From the NCBI GenBank assembly GCA_907165275.2, contig OU015650.1:9950001-10014000 (forward strand): a stretch of DNA of 64,000 bases, written 5' to 3'. This document shows, piece after piece, positions 1 to 9,922 of this stretch. Every line of letters begins with the position of its first letter. The first letter of the stretch is position 1. A program made the translations under genes and the position numbers. The notes below the pieces were generated by a model. It did not search any database and was not told the origin of the DNA. It worked only from the letters and a program-made list of their open reading frames with translations. Source of the DNA: Zygaena filipendulae (taxonomy: Eukaryota > Arthropoda > Insecta > Lepidoptera > Zygaenidae).

Positions 1-3
1 ATA

Positions 4-768
4 ATGCCTACCGTACTCTCTGAATTAACAAAGACTGTTACAAACTTCGAGGGTGATACTAATTTTAGTGTTGTTCCTCAATTACACTATCCGAAATTAA
101 TTATAGTTAGAAACTATTCAATCATTACCGTTGTCGACCTAAAAGATAAAGAGAAAAAAGATACCCATTACAAACTAAACCAGAAAATAAAGGATACAGT
201 TTTGCTTGAAAACCTCATATGGATTATTTTAGATTCTGGTGAGATCATAGTTCTAGATCTCGATAGCCCCTATCAAATAAAAATTGATAATGATAATCAC
301 AAATTCTGGCGGTTTTTAAAGAATGATACAAACCTGATTTTGATCAGTGAAAGTAGAGAATGCTTCAAACTCTTATACAGCAGTGCTGATATATTTAAAA
401 AAATTAAAGATAATCTAAGCATACTTCCAGCGTCTTTTGAGAAGGTTCCCAAACAGTATTCCTTTCAGCAGGACCTAAACAATGAGGTGATTAATTGGAA
501 CGGTTTTAACATAAGTACAGAAACAGACTCAGTAGTTTTTAAATGTATCACTACTGGCATAAGTGAATTTATCTATGTGAATGGTAGTTTTGAGTGTGCT
601 GTTCCATGGGGCCCATACTTTGTGTTATCAGGCAACTTGAACAGTATGTGGCTTACAGATTTGATCAATTCGAATATTATACACAAATTTAATGATGGTG
701 AAGGAAAGTATTACCCTGTAGCAGAAAACAATAATGTATTTTATTACATATTCTGGAATGAAGATGAG
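4..768 (+). CDS. KNTC1: KNTC1/Rod exon 1 (N-terminal beta-propeller part)
   Basis: This is the first visible exon of the Rod subunit of the Rod-Zw10-Zwilch complex, which recruits dynein and the Mad1/Mad2 checkpoint proteins to unattached kinetochores. It encodes 255 residues rich in short beta-strand patterns, for example IIVRNYSIITVVDL and LIWIILDSGEIIVLDL, as expected for the N-terminal propeller of Rod. It ends in GAG followed by a GTAAAT donor at 769, in phase 0, matching the acceptor at 5197. The open frame runs only 24 bases into the intron before a stop. The ATG at position 4 is the first possible start, but only three bases lie upstream. The joined protein would be about 1829 aa, against roughly 2100-2200 for known Rod proteins, so one or more 5' exons may lie outside the window. 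Assignment rests mainly on exon 2. Confidence 0.7.
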
Positions 769-2051
769 GTAAATATGTTTTTCGAATTTTAGATTAAAAC
801 TCACCACTGCAATTTTTTTTAATATACCTAAGTATTACACACAAGTATGTACCTATATAGTGCAGGGGCTGCAGTCTCGACATACCATAATCAATGTGTG
901 TGATCTATTGATTGTTAAGTTGAGCGAGAAAAATTGCTTGCTGTATCAATGTTATCATAAAATACAAGTCTCAACTGCCAACATAGGCGGGAGCCGGGTG
1001 GGCACAGGATGGTCTAATGCCCACCCCAGGATGTTGGGCTACTGATTCGAAATTCTATAATACTGATAACTAACTTCAGAAGACTTTTCAAAATTTGCTC
1101 CCGCGATCCCCCGAGTATTATTATTTATTTTTCAACAAAGCTTGTGTTGTTAGTACCACCTACAGAATTTCGCATCGGCCATAACATGTCAGGGGCCAGG
1201 CCCCCCCTGAAAAATAAACCTAGATAGATACACATGACTGCCAATGTTATCAACAGTTATTCTGTGTATAAGTTATCAATAAAAATCATTAATTTGACAG
1301 TTGTGTTCGATACTATAGTGAAAAAAATCAATATTTTAATTGTAGAGACTATGAAAATCTATATGTTTTATCTTTAAGAAGTTATCAACCGAAAATGATT
1401 GATAAGCAGTTGTTATGTATGTTGAGACTGCAGGCCCTAGACCAACTTCATATTAATTACCTATGACAAAAGTAACTTATAGGTGAGTGGGGGGAAGATC
1501 GAACGCTTTTTTGATGAGATGAGCAGTGTTGTATTTGAAGTCTTGCTGAACAGTACATATTAACTTATGCTAAAATTATATTAGTAATGAGTAAAGCGTA
1601 AAGACCTAATTTTATTATCATATCGATAAAATCCTGTTAAAACTTTTCCAAACCAGAAAAATAAATAATTAAAAATATTTTATCGCAAAATAAAAACCAG
1701 GGGGAAGATGAAAGGTTGATGGGGAAAGACACAAATAGTTTCTAGTTTCTAATACCGTTCAAATTGATGTCAGATATTGTTGATGGTCACTAGGCTATAG
1801 TTTTAGGTATCCTGAAATCTTAGAACTGCCTGTAGTGTCACGATATAATTAAATAACGAAGATAAAACCAATTGTATTTTTTGCATATTTCAATCTTACC
1901 CCACCGGGGTAAGACTGAAACAGAGGTTCTCAAACTTTCCTTAAAGTTATACTGGAAAAAAAACTTCACCATCAAATAAATCCTTTAGCTTATTCTTAAG
2001 GATTTAGGATTTAGTTGCGCCGTATAATGAAGAAGAAGAAGAAAGAAGGAA

Positions 2052-2115
2052 ACGGGTTAAAATCAATACTTTTATATATTTTTACGGGTTAAAATCAAGA
2101 CTTTTATATATTTTG
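2052..2115. repeat. 32 bp tandem duplication
   Basis: Two adjacent units both start ACGGGTTAAAATCAA (2052 and 2084) and run into CTTTTATATATTTT. They differ at about one position. No function is visible. Confidence 0.8.
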
Positions 2116-2360
2116 ATTTTTATATAGACAGAAAGCTGTTATAAATCCAAAAATAAGTAAAATAGCCATATTTAGTTCTGGAATTATAGCCGATAGCCGA
2201 TCTTGCCCCGCTTACCTTATTTTTTTTTGTCAACACAAAAGTAAATTACGGAACTGCAACCTTCAGTTCCCTCCAGATAATATCAGTTAGTAGATAGTCT
2301 ATCATAATCAACTATTCTTAGTGATCATATAAAAGTATATGATGTGAGTAGGTAGATATA

Positions 2361-3224
2361 CAAGGTGTGTTCAAAAAGTAAAGTGATTTACAAATTTTGC
2401 AAACTACGTACATTTTTAAATTTTGTTGGTACACTTGTCACAATCATATTATGTTCACAGTTTCCTATTTGTCTGTTTATGAGAGGCATAGCGGTTAGAA
2501 GTGTTTAGTGTGCTTGGCGATTATTGTTTTGTTGAAAAAAAAATTATCAAAGAATTTGCATCCAATTTTGTGTAAAGAATAGAATTCAGTGCTTTAAAGC
2601 ATTTAAACAGTGTTGACAGTGGCATATGGTGAGTGACTCAAAGTAAAAATAATGTTTATAAGTGGTCTTTAAAAAAAAGTGGGGAAGATGCAAATGATGA
2701 ACCTCGCTCCGGACTTTCTAGAACGTCTACAATGAAACACATTGAAGAAGTGAAGAATATGGTGTTGAGAAAACGTTGAATCACAATTAGAGTAGTTGCT
2801 GATGAAATAGGCCTCTCTGTTGGTGCCGTGCCTTTAATTTTTTCAGATCTTTTGGGCATGAGACGTGTGGCAGCAAAGTTTGTTCTCAAACTACTTATTA
2901 AAAATAAATTTTGGCCTGCCTACTCATTGTTGCTGGTGTGTGATTTTTTTGATTTAGCTCCTTGCAACTTTTTCTTTTCCAAAAACTGAAGAGACTAATG
3001 AAAGGACGGAGATTTGCTACTATTGATAAGATAAAAACTGCATCACTGGAAGAGTTTGGCTATACCAAAAAATGCTTATTATCAGAATTGTTTCAAAGAA
3101 TGGAAAAAGCCTCTGCACCAGTGTTTTATATCTGAGCTTGATTACTTTGAAGGGGACAACATAAATATTGATAAAAAAATACTTTATGATAAAAACTAAA
3201 AGTCACCTTTTTGAACACACCTTG
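2361..3224 (+). mobile_element. Internally deleted mariner-type transposon
   Basis: The element has inverted ends CAAGGTGTGTTCAAAAAG at 2361 and its complement ending at 3224, each flanked by TA (TATA on both sides), the mariner target duplication. Inside, on the + strand, are pieces of a mariner transposase. A helix-turn-helix stretch near 2690-2835 reads EDANDEPRSGLSRTST and later VVADEIGLSVGAV. Near 2940-3060 is the end of the catalytic core, with a DLAPCNFFF-like motif holding the third catalytic Asp and then LMKGRRFATIDKIKTASLEE. An in-frame stop follows VLRKR at about 2778, and the central part with the first two catalytic Asp residues is missing. The element is about 860 bp, whereas intact mariners are about 1.3 kb. 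It cannot encode an active transposase. Confidence 0.88.
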
Positions 3225-3239
3225 TATAAGTAGGATATC

Positions 3240-3430
3240 AAAAACAAAATTTTCACAAAAAAAATTATACCATCCTCAAAAAATACAAAATGCCACTACA
3301 CTAAAAAATTAAAAATAACGAAATACCAATTCAGTTTCAAAGACAAAAATGCCCGTAATTTTATTATTGGTATGTGCTACCTACTGATCAGTTTGAAGTC
3401 ATGTCTAGAAAAATAGGTAATAGGCCGGTT
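3240..3430. repeat. Fragment of an interspersed repeat family shared with the DOT1L intron
   Basis: The order 'CACTACACTAAAAA..TTAAAAAT..AAATACCAATTCA' followed by TGTGCTACC..CTGATC is also found at about 55800-55930 and, inverted in part, at 46250-46560. It is one of the families marked elsewhere by paired GACTTCC and GGAGGAGG motifs. No coding potential is evident. Confidence 0.55.
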
Positions 3431-3587
3431 TTTCCCCAGTCCCCACCATTTCCACGCTTTACCTGCATTTCCCAAAAGTAGGTAAGTACCCAAGTACTAT
3501 ATTTTTATTGATTTTTTTTCGAAATACTATTTTTTTCCAAAAAAAGGTGGCAACCCTTATCGAGAGTGACACATCGAATCTTGTTAA

Positions 3588-3685
3588 TGCGCTTATTACT
3601 CGCTCTCTCTCACTCACCGACCCTAATTTGTATCCAATTTAGAGCCCTAAATTGGTGCTCTGAAATTGCAAGGTGTAATAAGCGC
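3588..3685. mobile_element. Small MITE with TTAA flanks
   Basis: The 98 bp element is flanked by TTAA on both sides (3584-3587 and 3686-3689). Its ends are inverted: TGCGCTTATTAC at the left and GTAATAAGCGC at the right. The interior includes TCTCTCTCACTCACCGA and AATTTAGAGCCCTAAATT. A longer relative sits inside the two big elements at 13869 and 18029. TTAA flanks suggest mobilisation by a piggyBac- or Kolobok-type transposase, which is an inference. Confidence 0.6.
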
Positions 3686-3877
3686 TTAACACTTGAACTA
3701 TCCCTTACAGAGGAGTATAATATGTGGGCGTCCAAGCTAAAAGATACCAGTTCTCGGCATTTAGTTTCCGAGATATAAGCAGTTTTGTAAAGTTCAGTGA
3801 AAAAATTGATTTTAATTGATTATTAATTGACTATTGATTATTAATAAATGCTCAATTTTCATATATCTTATTCTACA

Positions 3878-4070
3878 TCTAATATATATAAATCACGTGT
3901 CACGTTGTTTGTCCGCGATGGACTCCGAAACTACTGAACGGATTTTGATAAAATTTTGCAACCATTCATAAAATGGTCCAACTTAAAAGATAGGATAGTT
4001 TTTATCCCGGAATTCCCGCGGCAACTCCGACTCCGAAATTACCGCGGATGAAATCGCGGGGGACAGCTAG
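3878..4070 (+). mobile_element. Helitron-like non-autonomous element, full length
   Basis: It begins TCTAATATATATAAATCACG and ends in a stem-loop (CCGCGGATGAAATCGCGG) followed after a few bases by ACAGCTAG and then T. A 5' TC, a 3' hairpin and a CTAG end between A and T fit Helitrons. The internal TTTTATCCCGGAATTCCCG stretch recurs in many copies across the window. It has no target duplication and no coding capacity. Confidence 0.7.
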
Positions 4071-4129
4071 TTATTATATAAAAATCTATGTAACAAGCAA
4101 TTAGAAGAAGTGTGTTTTTTTATTTCACA

Positions 4130-4310
4130 CAAACTTTTAATATGCTTTTTCTCAAATCAAGCTTTTTCAGATTTTCAACTTCAAGTGTCTGTAAAAAAAA
4201 AGCTGTGCTAGTTTTTGAATATTTTTTCAATCCTTCTATCAATTAACTATTCTAGATACCGAATCTAGTCTTAACTCAATACCCCACTACTGGTACTTTT
4301 TACGTGGACG
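4130..4310. repeat. Interspersed repeat, inverted relative at 40790-40960
   Basis: The sequence with CAATCCTTCTATCAATTA and GTCTTAACTCAATACCCCAC is the reverse complement of a block in DOT1L intron 2. The two diverge by scattered substitutions. I do not recognise the family. Confidence 0.6.
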
Positions 4311-4544
4311 GCCACATATAACTACTACCTGATCCCTTACGTGAGTTTTTTGTCACAAATATTTTATCGCCTCGTGGAAGCTCGGTATAATATTCAACGA
4401 GCGCGGGGAGAGAAAATGTCTGTTTTTATTTTAGTGAAAAATCGCTAAAACAACCGATTTTACTGGCGAAATTGTTCGTGCGGGCGGGGGAGAACACGGT
4501 CTCTGCTGTGCTCGTCAATCCACAAAATATTTCTTAGAAAATCT

Positions 4545-4741
4545 ATATCTTCTTTATAAATAAAAATTTATGTTTCTTTATAAATAAAAATGTATGTTGC
4601 TCTATGCGTTCCTAAACCATTGATCCGATTGTGATTAAACTTTGGCAGAATGTTCTGTCTGCATCCGCAAAGGTTCCCGATATAAAGAGTTCCTGCGGGA
4701 ATTCCAGAACTCACGCGGGTGAAACCGCGGGGCACAGCTAG
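4545..4741 (+). mobile_element. Helitron-like element copy
   Basis: It contains the shared GTTCCTGCGGGAATTCC block and ends CGCGGGTGAAACCGCGGGGC, then ACAGCTAG at 4741 followed by T. The left end is uncertain because TTTATAAATAAAAAT is duplicated there (about 4553 and 4574). Confidence 0.6.
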
Positions 4742-4869
4742 TAATATATAAAAATCGATCCCTATTTCCCTTGGTCACTGCATCACGCGTGAATGGTTAG
4801 ACTAATTTCACTACCTAATCTATTTTTTGTTGTATTTGTTATTCTAAGCAGAAGAAGAATAAAAGAAGT

Positions 4870-5046
4870 TTTGAGTTCCTGCGGGAATTCCGAAACTCTC
4901 GCGGGTGAATTTTTGAAACGGTTGGACCGATTTTGGCGAGTTTTTCACTGCTAATTAGCTGATGTTATAAGGGGTAAATTAGGCTCCTCTGGAGTTCCGG
5001 TGGGAATTCCGAAACTCACGCGGGTGATACCGCCGGGCACAGCTAG
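4870..5046 (+). mobile_element. Helitron-like element copy, internally duplicated
   Basis: It contains two copies of the module GTTCC..GGGAATTCCGAAACTC followed by CGCGGGTGA. It ends GCACAGCTAG at 5046, then T. A similar two-module arrangement occurs at 43600-43925. Confidence 0.55.
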
Positions 5047-5197
5047 TAAATAAATAATTAATGCCGCCTCAAAGTCTTTAGAAATGAAATCACATAAATC
5101 CATACAACTTGGGTACATCTTTTTTCGTATAATACTTACTGTCTTAGTCTTGTGATTTCATAATTGGCAATTGTTAATTGTTTTATCAATCTTACAG

Positions 5198-8100
5198 ATT
5201 CGAGTTTGCAGTGCATGGATTGCTACTTCTTCAAATATTGAAGCTTTTGGTAACCAAAACACAAAATCTTTTGCTGTTGGACCTTTATCTCAACAATGCT
5301 TAAAATCACATTTGGAGTACTTGATAGAATCAGAATCAGAAGCAGAACCCTTTCAATTATTGATTAAAATTAAGCATTTCTTTGAGTGTATTGAAGACAT
5401 TAGTTATCTTTTAGAAATTGCTGTACAGTTGTGTAAAACTAATATTTCGTTTAAATCCCTTCTGTTCAAAATACAAAAACGAGCATACACCGTTGGAAGC
5501 AATTGTGAAAGTCACATTACTAATAACATACGAGACATATTAATAAAAATAGAATTAGTAGAATATATTAGTTTCAGGGGAAATAACGCTTATGAAAAAA
5601 TAGATTTCTTTAGCAAAAATTTTGTAGAGCTTTGTGTAACTTTTTTAATTGAATCAGATCTTGATTTGGCTACCATTTGTTTGCTTAAATATTTAAACAA
5701 TAATTTAAGTCTTACATATGACGAAGTTACAGTAATTTTAAATTCTATACCCTATAACATCAAGATGAGTGCCATAAAGGTTTGGTTGAAAAGTTTTGTT
5801 CCACCGCTTTTAGAAATGAATCCATATTATGTAGATTTATTTGTCAAATGGACAATGGAAAGAGTTTTTCGTTTAGAGCAGTCAAGTTACTGGCCTAAGA
5901 TAGGTTTAAAATTTGTAGATGAAATAATGGCAGTCTTAAAATTATCTTTAAAGAACATTCCTATTAGGCCCATGTCCATGGATGAGCTCGATAAGCTAAG
6001 ATATCACATTGACCACATTATTGAATTAAAAGAGAAATATAAAATTAATATTTTGTTGGATGAGCTCAGTACATTAAGTCCGAGAGAAATAGCGTTAATT
6101 ATGTTGCGTCGCTGCTATACTGAAGATTTGAATGGATTTCTAAAAGATTATTTACCATCATATGTTTCTCGACATGTATTCGATGTTGATGATACTCTTT
6201 TTTCGTATATAGAAATTGAAGCAGCAAGCAGTGGTGGAGTAGTTGATAGTTGCCGTTTAGACATGTTACTCAACAGCTTTTGTTCTAATACTAGTAGATT
6301 AGATTGCCTTCTTCGAGTCTTAAGAGTACTGGACGTGCCGTGGGATTCGACTATGCTTGATTTAGCTATTTCTGCTGGTGCATCTATTAACAAATATTAT
6401 ACAGTCACCGATGATGACAAACTCCTTGCTCAAGAAATACAAAGAGAACTTAACTATTCTAAAGTGAAGGTAGTCCTAAAAAAGTACTATTTTCCATTAA
6501 CATGCGTAGATTACAATTTAGTCCTTAACAAAATAATAAATGCACCTATTGTAGACTTGAATGATCTGAAAGTATTAACGAATGTGATGAGTGCATATTC
6601 GGCGTACGCTAATATGATGTATCTCAATCGATGTCTTCAAGACTGTCAAACTCGCAAAGCTTTGGATTTTTTTAATGAGTTGACACATAAAGAGAAAAAA
6701 GTAATATTGAAGACTATGCTATTTAAATTTGAACAAATTATTGAACAAAAATTATGTTCTGCAGTAGTAGAAAAAAATTATTTAGACTTTTTGAAAGGAT
6801 CTCTTAATAGAAATGATGCAAAAATGAATGCCATTGAAAGTCTATACCACCTTAAAAACTCTTACAGTATCACATTAAATCTAAATGAAATATTCAGTGA
6901 AAACTGTTGTGCTAAAGAAGCAACTTTAATTACATCTGCTAGCAGCAGAAGTAGTTTAGGACATGGAAGATGTGTGACTTTGCTGACTGACTTTAACCAA
7001 TCCCGACAGTCAAGGCTGCTTGGAATGCTACGTCGTACTTCTACTGCTCAAAATGTACGCAAACATGTTGAAGCTTTCATTACCTCATATCCATCTGCCG
7101 ATAAAGAACTCTCGAATAGCGTTATGCCTATCTTAACTCATTTCATTGACGGATATAATACTTCGGATTTATTAGAATCCTACAGTGTGTTAGTCGAACT
7201 TATTGTTAATTGTGTAGAAGAAGATTTGCATTTTATAGTCAAATGTACTTCTGTTTTAAATTCATTGATAAAATCTAATATAATAATGAAGAATCTATCG
7301 ATGACATGGAAGTTCCATTACATATATCTTCCAATATCTTCGATCAAAGCATTAAATTACTTAATTAGTTTCTATGCTAATACTCCTTTTGAGGAAAATT
7401 CACGAAAAGAAATTTTAGATGTTTGTAACAGATGTGACATAACAGCATTCAGGATGATAACGGATATTACTGAATATTACACTTCTAGAAAACTTACTGA
7501 AGAACTCCATGAATTCAAAGACAAAGTTTTAAAACGTCTTATATCTAAGGTAATTGGATTTCAAGATGTTGATGAAATACTATTTACTAATTTGCTTCTC
7601 ATTTATAACATAATAGACGAGGAAAATTGCAAAGAATGGATTATAGATGCTTTGAGTGGTCAAAATGACTTTCCAACTATAACTCGCTATTTCTCTTCTG
7701 CGTCTGTTCGTCGTATGTTTTCATTAGATAATATACTTAAAAGTAATGCGCTTATGTCTCAGCCCCAATATATTCTTAAAACGCAATTTAACATGAATTT
7801 GGCTGATATTGCTATGCCTGACATTACAGAAGAAACTTGGGATGTGAAACTTGCTTTATTTTATGCGCTGAAACTGTATCCTAACACAAATTTTGAGAGA
7901 CTTCTGGATATGTGTCGCACACTAAATGTTTCAATAGATTATGGGTTATCTTTGCAATTGATATCGTTGTTATCTACTTGGGAGTTAAAGTATAAATTTT
8001 TTAATGATGACCTAGGTTGTCGTCAGATATATATTAAGAGTAACAAGGAAGATTTGTTATCCAAAGCATTGGTAATTTGGGAGAGTATAAAAAATAAGGA

Positions 8101-9922
8101 ATTTGTAAAAGATGTTTTAAACGAATTCTGGAAAAGTGGAGAAACCTCTTTACATGGTCGGTTGGTTTCCATAAATCCTTATTATTATGAAGTATATTTT
8201 TGCATATATAATTTGTTGTACAGATTATCGATGGAATCTCGTAATGTGAAAGAATATTTGCTGTTAAACTTTTTGGTAGATTATGAAAGAAAGACGAGCC
8301 CTGAACAGTACGAATTCGAACTATTTTCAGTTAAGGGGTCGTTTCCTGAAATCGGACACTACCGTCTTCCATTTATTTTATTCATGAAGGATGATATATG
8401 GTCTAATTTAAAAACAGAAATAACGTTAGAAACCTACGAGCGCTGGTTACCTGTCATTTCATTGGTTGATATAAAAGTTCAGAATAATAAAGATTTGATT
8501 TGTGCTAATGCATTGAAGCAAACTATGACTCTATTAAAACGGAGTGAAAGTACCAACTTAATCCCAAAAACAAACGAGCCCTGGCGGTTAACTGCTCAAG
8601 GTGAACCTTTACTTCGGGCAGCACATAAATGTGTTAAATATATTACCAACATGGAATGGGCGGGAGCCTGTCTTTTTTACGTGCTTCAAGGATGTGCTCG
8701 TGGAGCAGACCAAGTGAATGCATCAAAGCTTTGTTATCAATTTGCACAGCGCTGGGCTGCCATTCAACCTGTGGATCGTCTGGTAAGACAAATGGAACAT
8801 TCTCACTTGACGCTCTCTACTCAACACGCATTACAAAAAGTAGATTGGGCTTGTGATGAATTTATTTCCCTTATAACGGAACCAACACAACTTATACGCT
8901 CATTATATGTTCATCCTGATTTTGTTGACAAAATGATGCGACATGATATAAATCGTGCTGCTAATGAAATTGCTGATAGTAATGGTATAAATGTAAGTTC
9001 GATAAGATTACAGATCCTAGAAAGTATATTAGATAAATCTGATAAGGAAAGTAAAACAAAAAACGCCTCTTGTTTGGATAACAAAGAGTTAATGACAGCA
9101 AAATACATTTTGAGAGCAACCTGTTCTAAAATGGGTGCTATCTATTTATCCCGCATCGCCTTTGACGATGACAGTGAATTTAATAAAATTAAGAAATTGA
9201 GAGCCCTTCAATGCTTAATGAGCGTAGTTGATACAGATACAGCAGTTAAGGTTACAAATCGGGAGCGTGAATCTCTTTGGACTTCGCTTCTGGAGTTGTC
9301 ACACGTAATCAAACTAGAAAATATTGATATGCCTTGGATCGTTGCTACGTTCAGACAGGACAAAGTTCGTGCCACTGAACAGTTACTACAGACGGTTGGA
9401 AGCAATGTGGCAGGACTTAAAATAGCAGCGGAACTTGCACTCAAGTACGGAGATGAGTATATTATTTGCAATCTTATTCCTCTTCTATTACGTGCTTCTC
9501 TTTATGATGAAACCATTGCTTTACTGATGAAATCTTCTACACCGCCCGATGAAACGCTTCGCAGCGCTTGGCGCACGATCATTCTATATCCATTTCAACG
9601 AGCTGACTACCCGATTACTGAACGCCAAAGAGAAAACTGCTTAAATGTAATAAATTTACTGCCTGTTTGTCCCGTAATAAGAGATGAAGAACTGATCGAA
9701 ATTTGGAAACATTGCTTGAGATTTAAATGTTTAGGATTAGGGTGCCTCGTTTTGCCGTATATGACCCAAGAGGCGAGGATCAGTCTCACTGAACTGCACA
9801 AGATCGACAAGAGAAATTTAATAGCTAGTTTGAAGAATTTACACTCGGAATCATATCTGGTTTCTAGTGCTATGTGCGTTGTTGAAAACCTACCATTAAA
9901 AATATATAGAAAACAACCATGA
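5198..9922 (+). CDS. KNTC1: KNTC1/Rod exon 2 (helical body and C-terminal domain)
   Basis: One exon encodes 1574 residues plus stop, following exon 1 in phase 0; the acceptor is TTTATCAATCTTACAG. The product is the large alpha-helical body of Rod, which scaffolds Zw10 and Zwilch at the outer kinetochore and is related in architecture to NBAS and other Sec39-type proteins. The first 20-30 residues finish the propeller, and the rest is leucine-rich helical repeats with no membrane segment. The C-terminal third is best conserved: near 8620-8690 is HKCVKYITNMEWAGACLFY, and near 8960-9010 an EIADSNGINVSSIRLQILE stretch resembles the EIAEINNLNL region I remember from vertebrate KNTC1. The stop is TGA after RKQP. 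NBAS is the main alternative, but the C-terminal match favours Rod. No exact AATAAA was seen in the first few hundred bases downstream. A 4.7 kb uninterrupted exon is unusually long. Confidence 0.82.
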   Translation: MRVCSAWIATSSNIEAFGNQNTKSFAVGPLSQQCLKSHLEYLIESESEAEPFQLLIKIKHFFECIEDISYLLEIAVQLCKTNISFKSLLFKIQKRAYTVGSNCESHITNNIRDILIKIELVEYISFRGNNAYEKIDFFSKNFVELCVTFLIESDLDLATICLLKYLNNNLSLTYDEVTVILNSIPYNIKMSAIKVWLKSFVPPLLEMNPYYVDLFVKWTMERVFRLEQSSYWPKIGLKFVDEIMAVLKLSLKNIPIRPMSMDELDKLRYHIDHIIELKEKYKINILLDELSTLSPREIALIMLRRCYTEDLNGFLKDYLPSYVSRHVFDVDDTLFSYIEIEAASSGGVVDSCRLDMLLNSFCSNTSRLDCLLRVLRVLDVPWDSTMLDLAISAGASINKYYTVTDDDKLLAQEIQRELNYSKVKVVLKKYYFPLTCVDYNLVLNKIINAPIVDLNDLKVLTNVMSAYSAYANMMYLNRCLQDCQTRKALDFFNELTHKEKKVILKTMLFKFEQIIEQKLCSAVVEKNYLDFLKGSLNRNDAKMNAIESLYHLKNSYSITLNLNEIFSENCCAKEATLITSASSRSSLGHGRCVTLLTDFNQSRQSRLLGMLRRTSTAQNVRKHVEAFITSYPSADKELSNSVMPILTHFIDGYNTSDLLESYSVLVELIVNCVEEDLHFIVKCTSVLNSLIKSNIIMKNLSMTWKFHYIYLPISSIKALNYLISFYANTPFEENSRKEILDVCNRCDITAFRMITDITEYYTSRKLTEELHEFKDKVLKRLISKVIGFQDVDEILFTNLLLIYNIIDEENCKEWIIDALSGQNDFPTITRYFSSASVRRMFSLDNILKSNALMSQPQYILKTQFNMNLADIAMPDITEETWDVKLALFYALKLYPNTNFERLLDMCRTLNVSIDYGLSLQLISLLSTWELKYKFFNDDLGCRQIYIKSNKEDLLSKALVIWESIKNKEFVKDVLNEFWKSGETSLHGRLVSINPYYYEVYFCIYNLLYRLSMESRNVKEYLLLNFLVDYERKTSPEQYEFELFSVKGSFPEIGHYRLPFILFMKDDIWSNLKTEITLETYERWLPVISLVDIKVQNNKDLICANALKQTMTLLKRSESTNLIPKTNEPWRLTAQGEPLLRAAHKCVKYITNMEWAGACLFYVLQGCARGADQVNASKLCYQFAQRWAAIQPVDRLVRQMEHSHLTLSTQHALQKVDWACDEFISLITEPTQLIRSLYVHPDFVDKMMRHDINRAANEIADSNGINVSSIRLQILESILDKSDKESKTKNASCLDNKELMTAKYILRATCSKMGAIYLSRIAFDDDSEFNKIKKLRALQCLMSVVDTDTAVKVTNRERESLWTSLLELSHVIKLENIDMPWIVATFRQDKVRATEQLLQTVGSNVAGLKIAAELALKYGDEYIICNLIPLLLRASLYDETIALLMKSSTPPDETLRSAWRTIILYPFQRADYPITERQRENCLNVINLLPVCPVIRDEELIEIWKHCLRFKCLGLGCLVLPYMTQEARISLTELHKIDKRNLIASLKNLHSESYLVSSAMCVVENLPLKIYRKQP

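Larger units (their letters stand above)
769..5197 (+). other. KNTC1 intron 1
   Basis: The intron is bounded by GAG|GTAAAT at 768/769 and TTACAG|ATT at 5197/5198, both phase 0. It holds a tandem duplication, a deleted mariner, a TTAA-type MITE, an interspersed repeat shared with the DOT1L intron, and three Helitron-like copies, listed separately. From 790 to about 2040 I see no gene, only AT-rich sequence with a short GC-rich patch near 970-1210 containing a GGGGCCAGGCCCCCC hairpin. Confidence 0.75.

Noticed and set aside
860..1045. 61-codon open frame downstream of KNTC1 exon 1
   Set aside because: It is intronic, has no splice signals in phase with exon 1 or 2, and no similarity.
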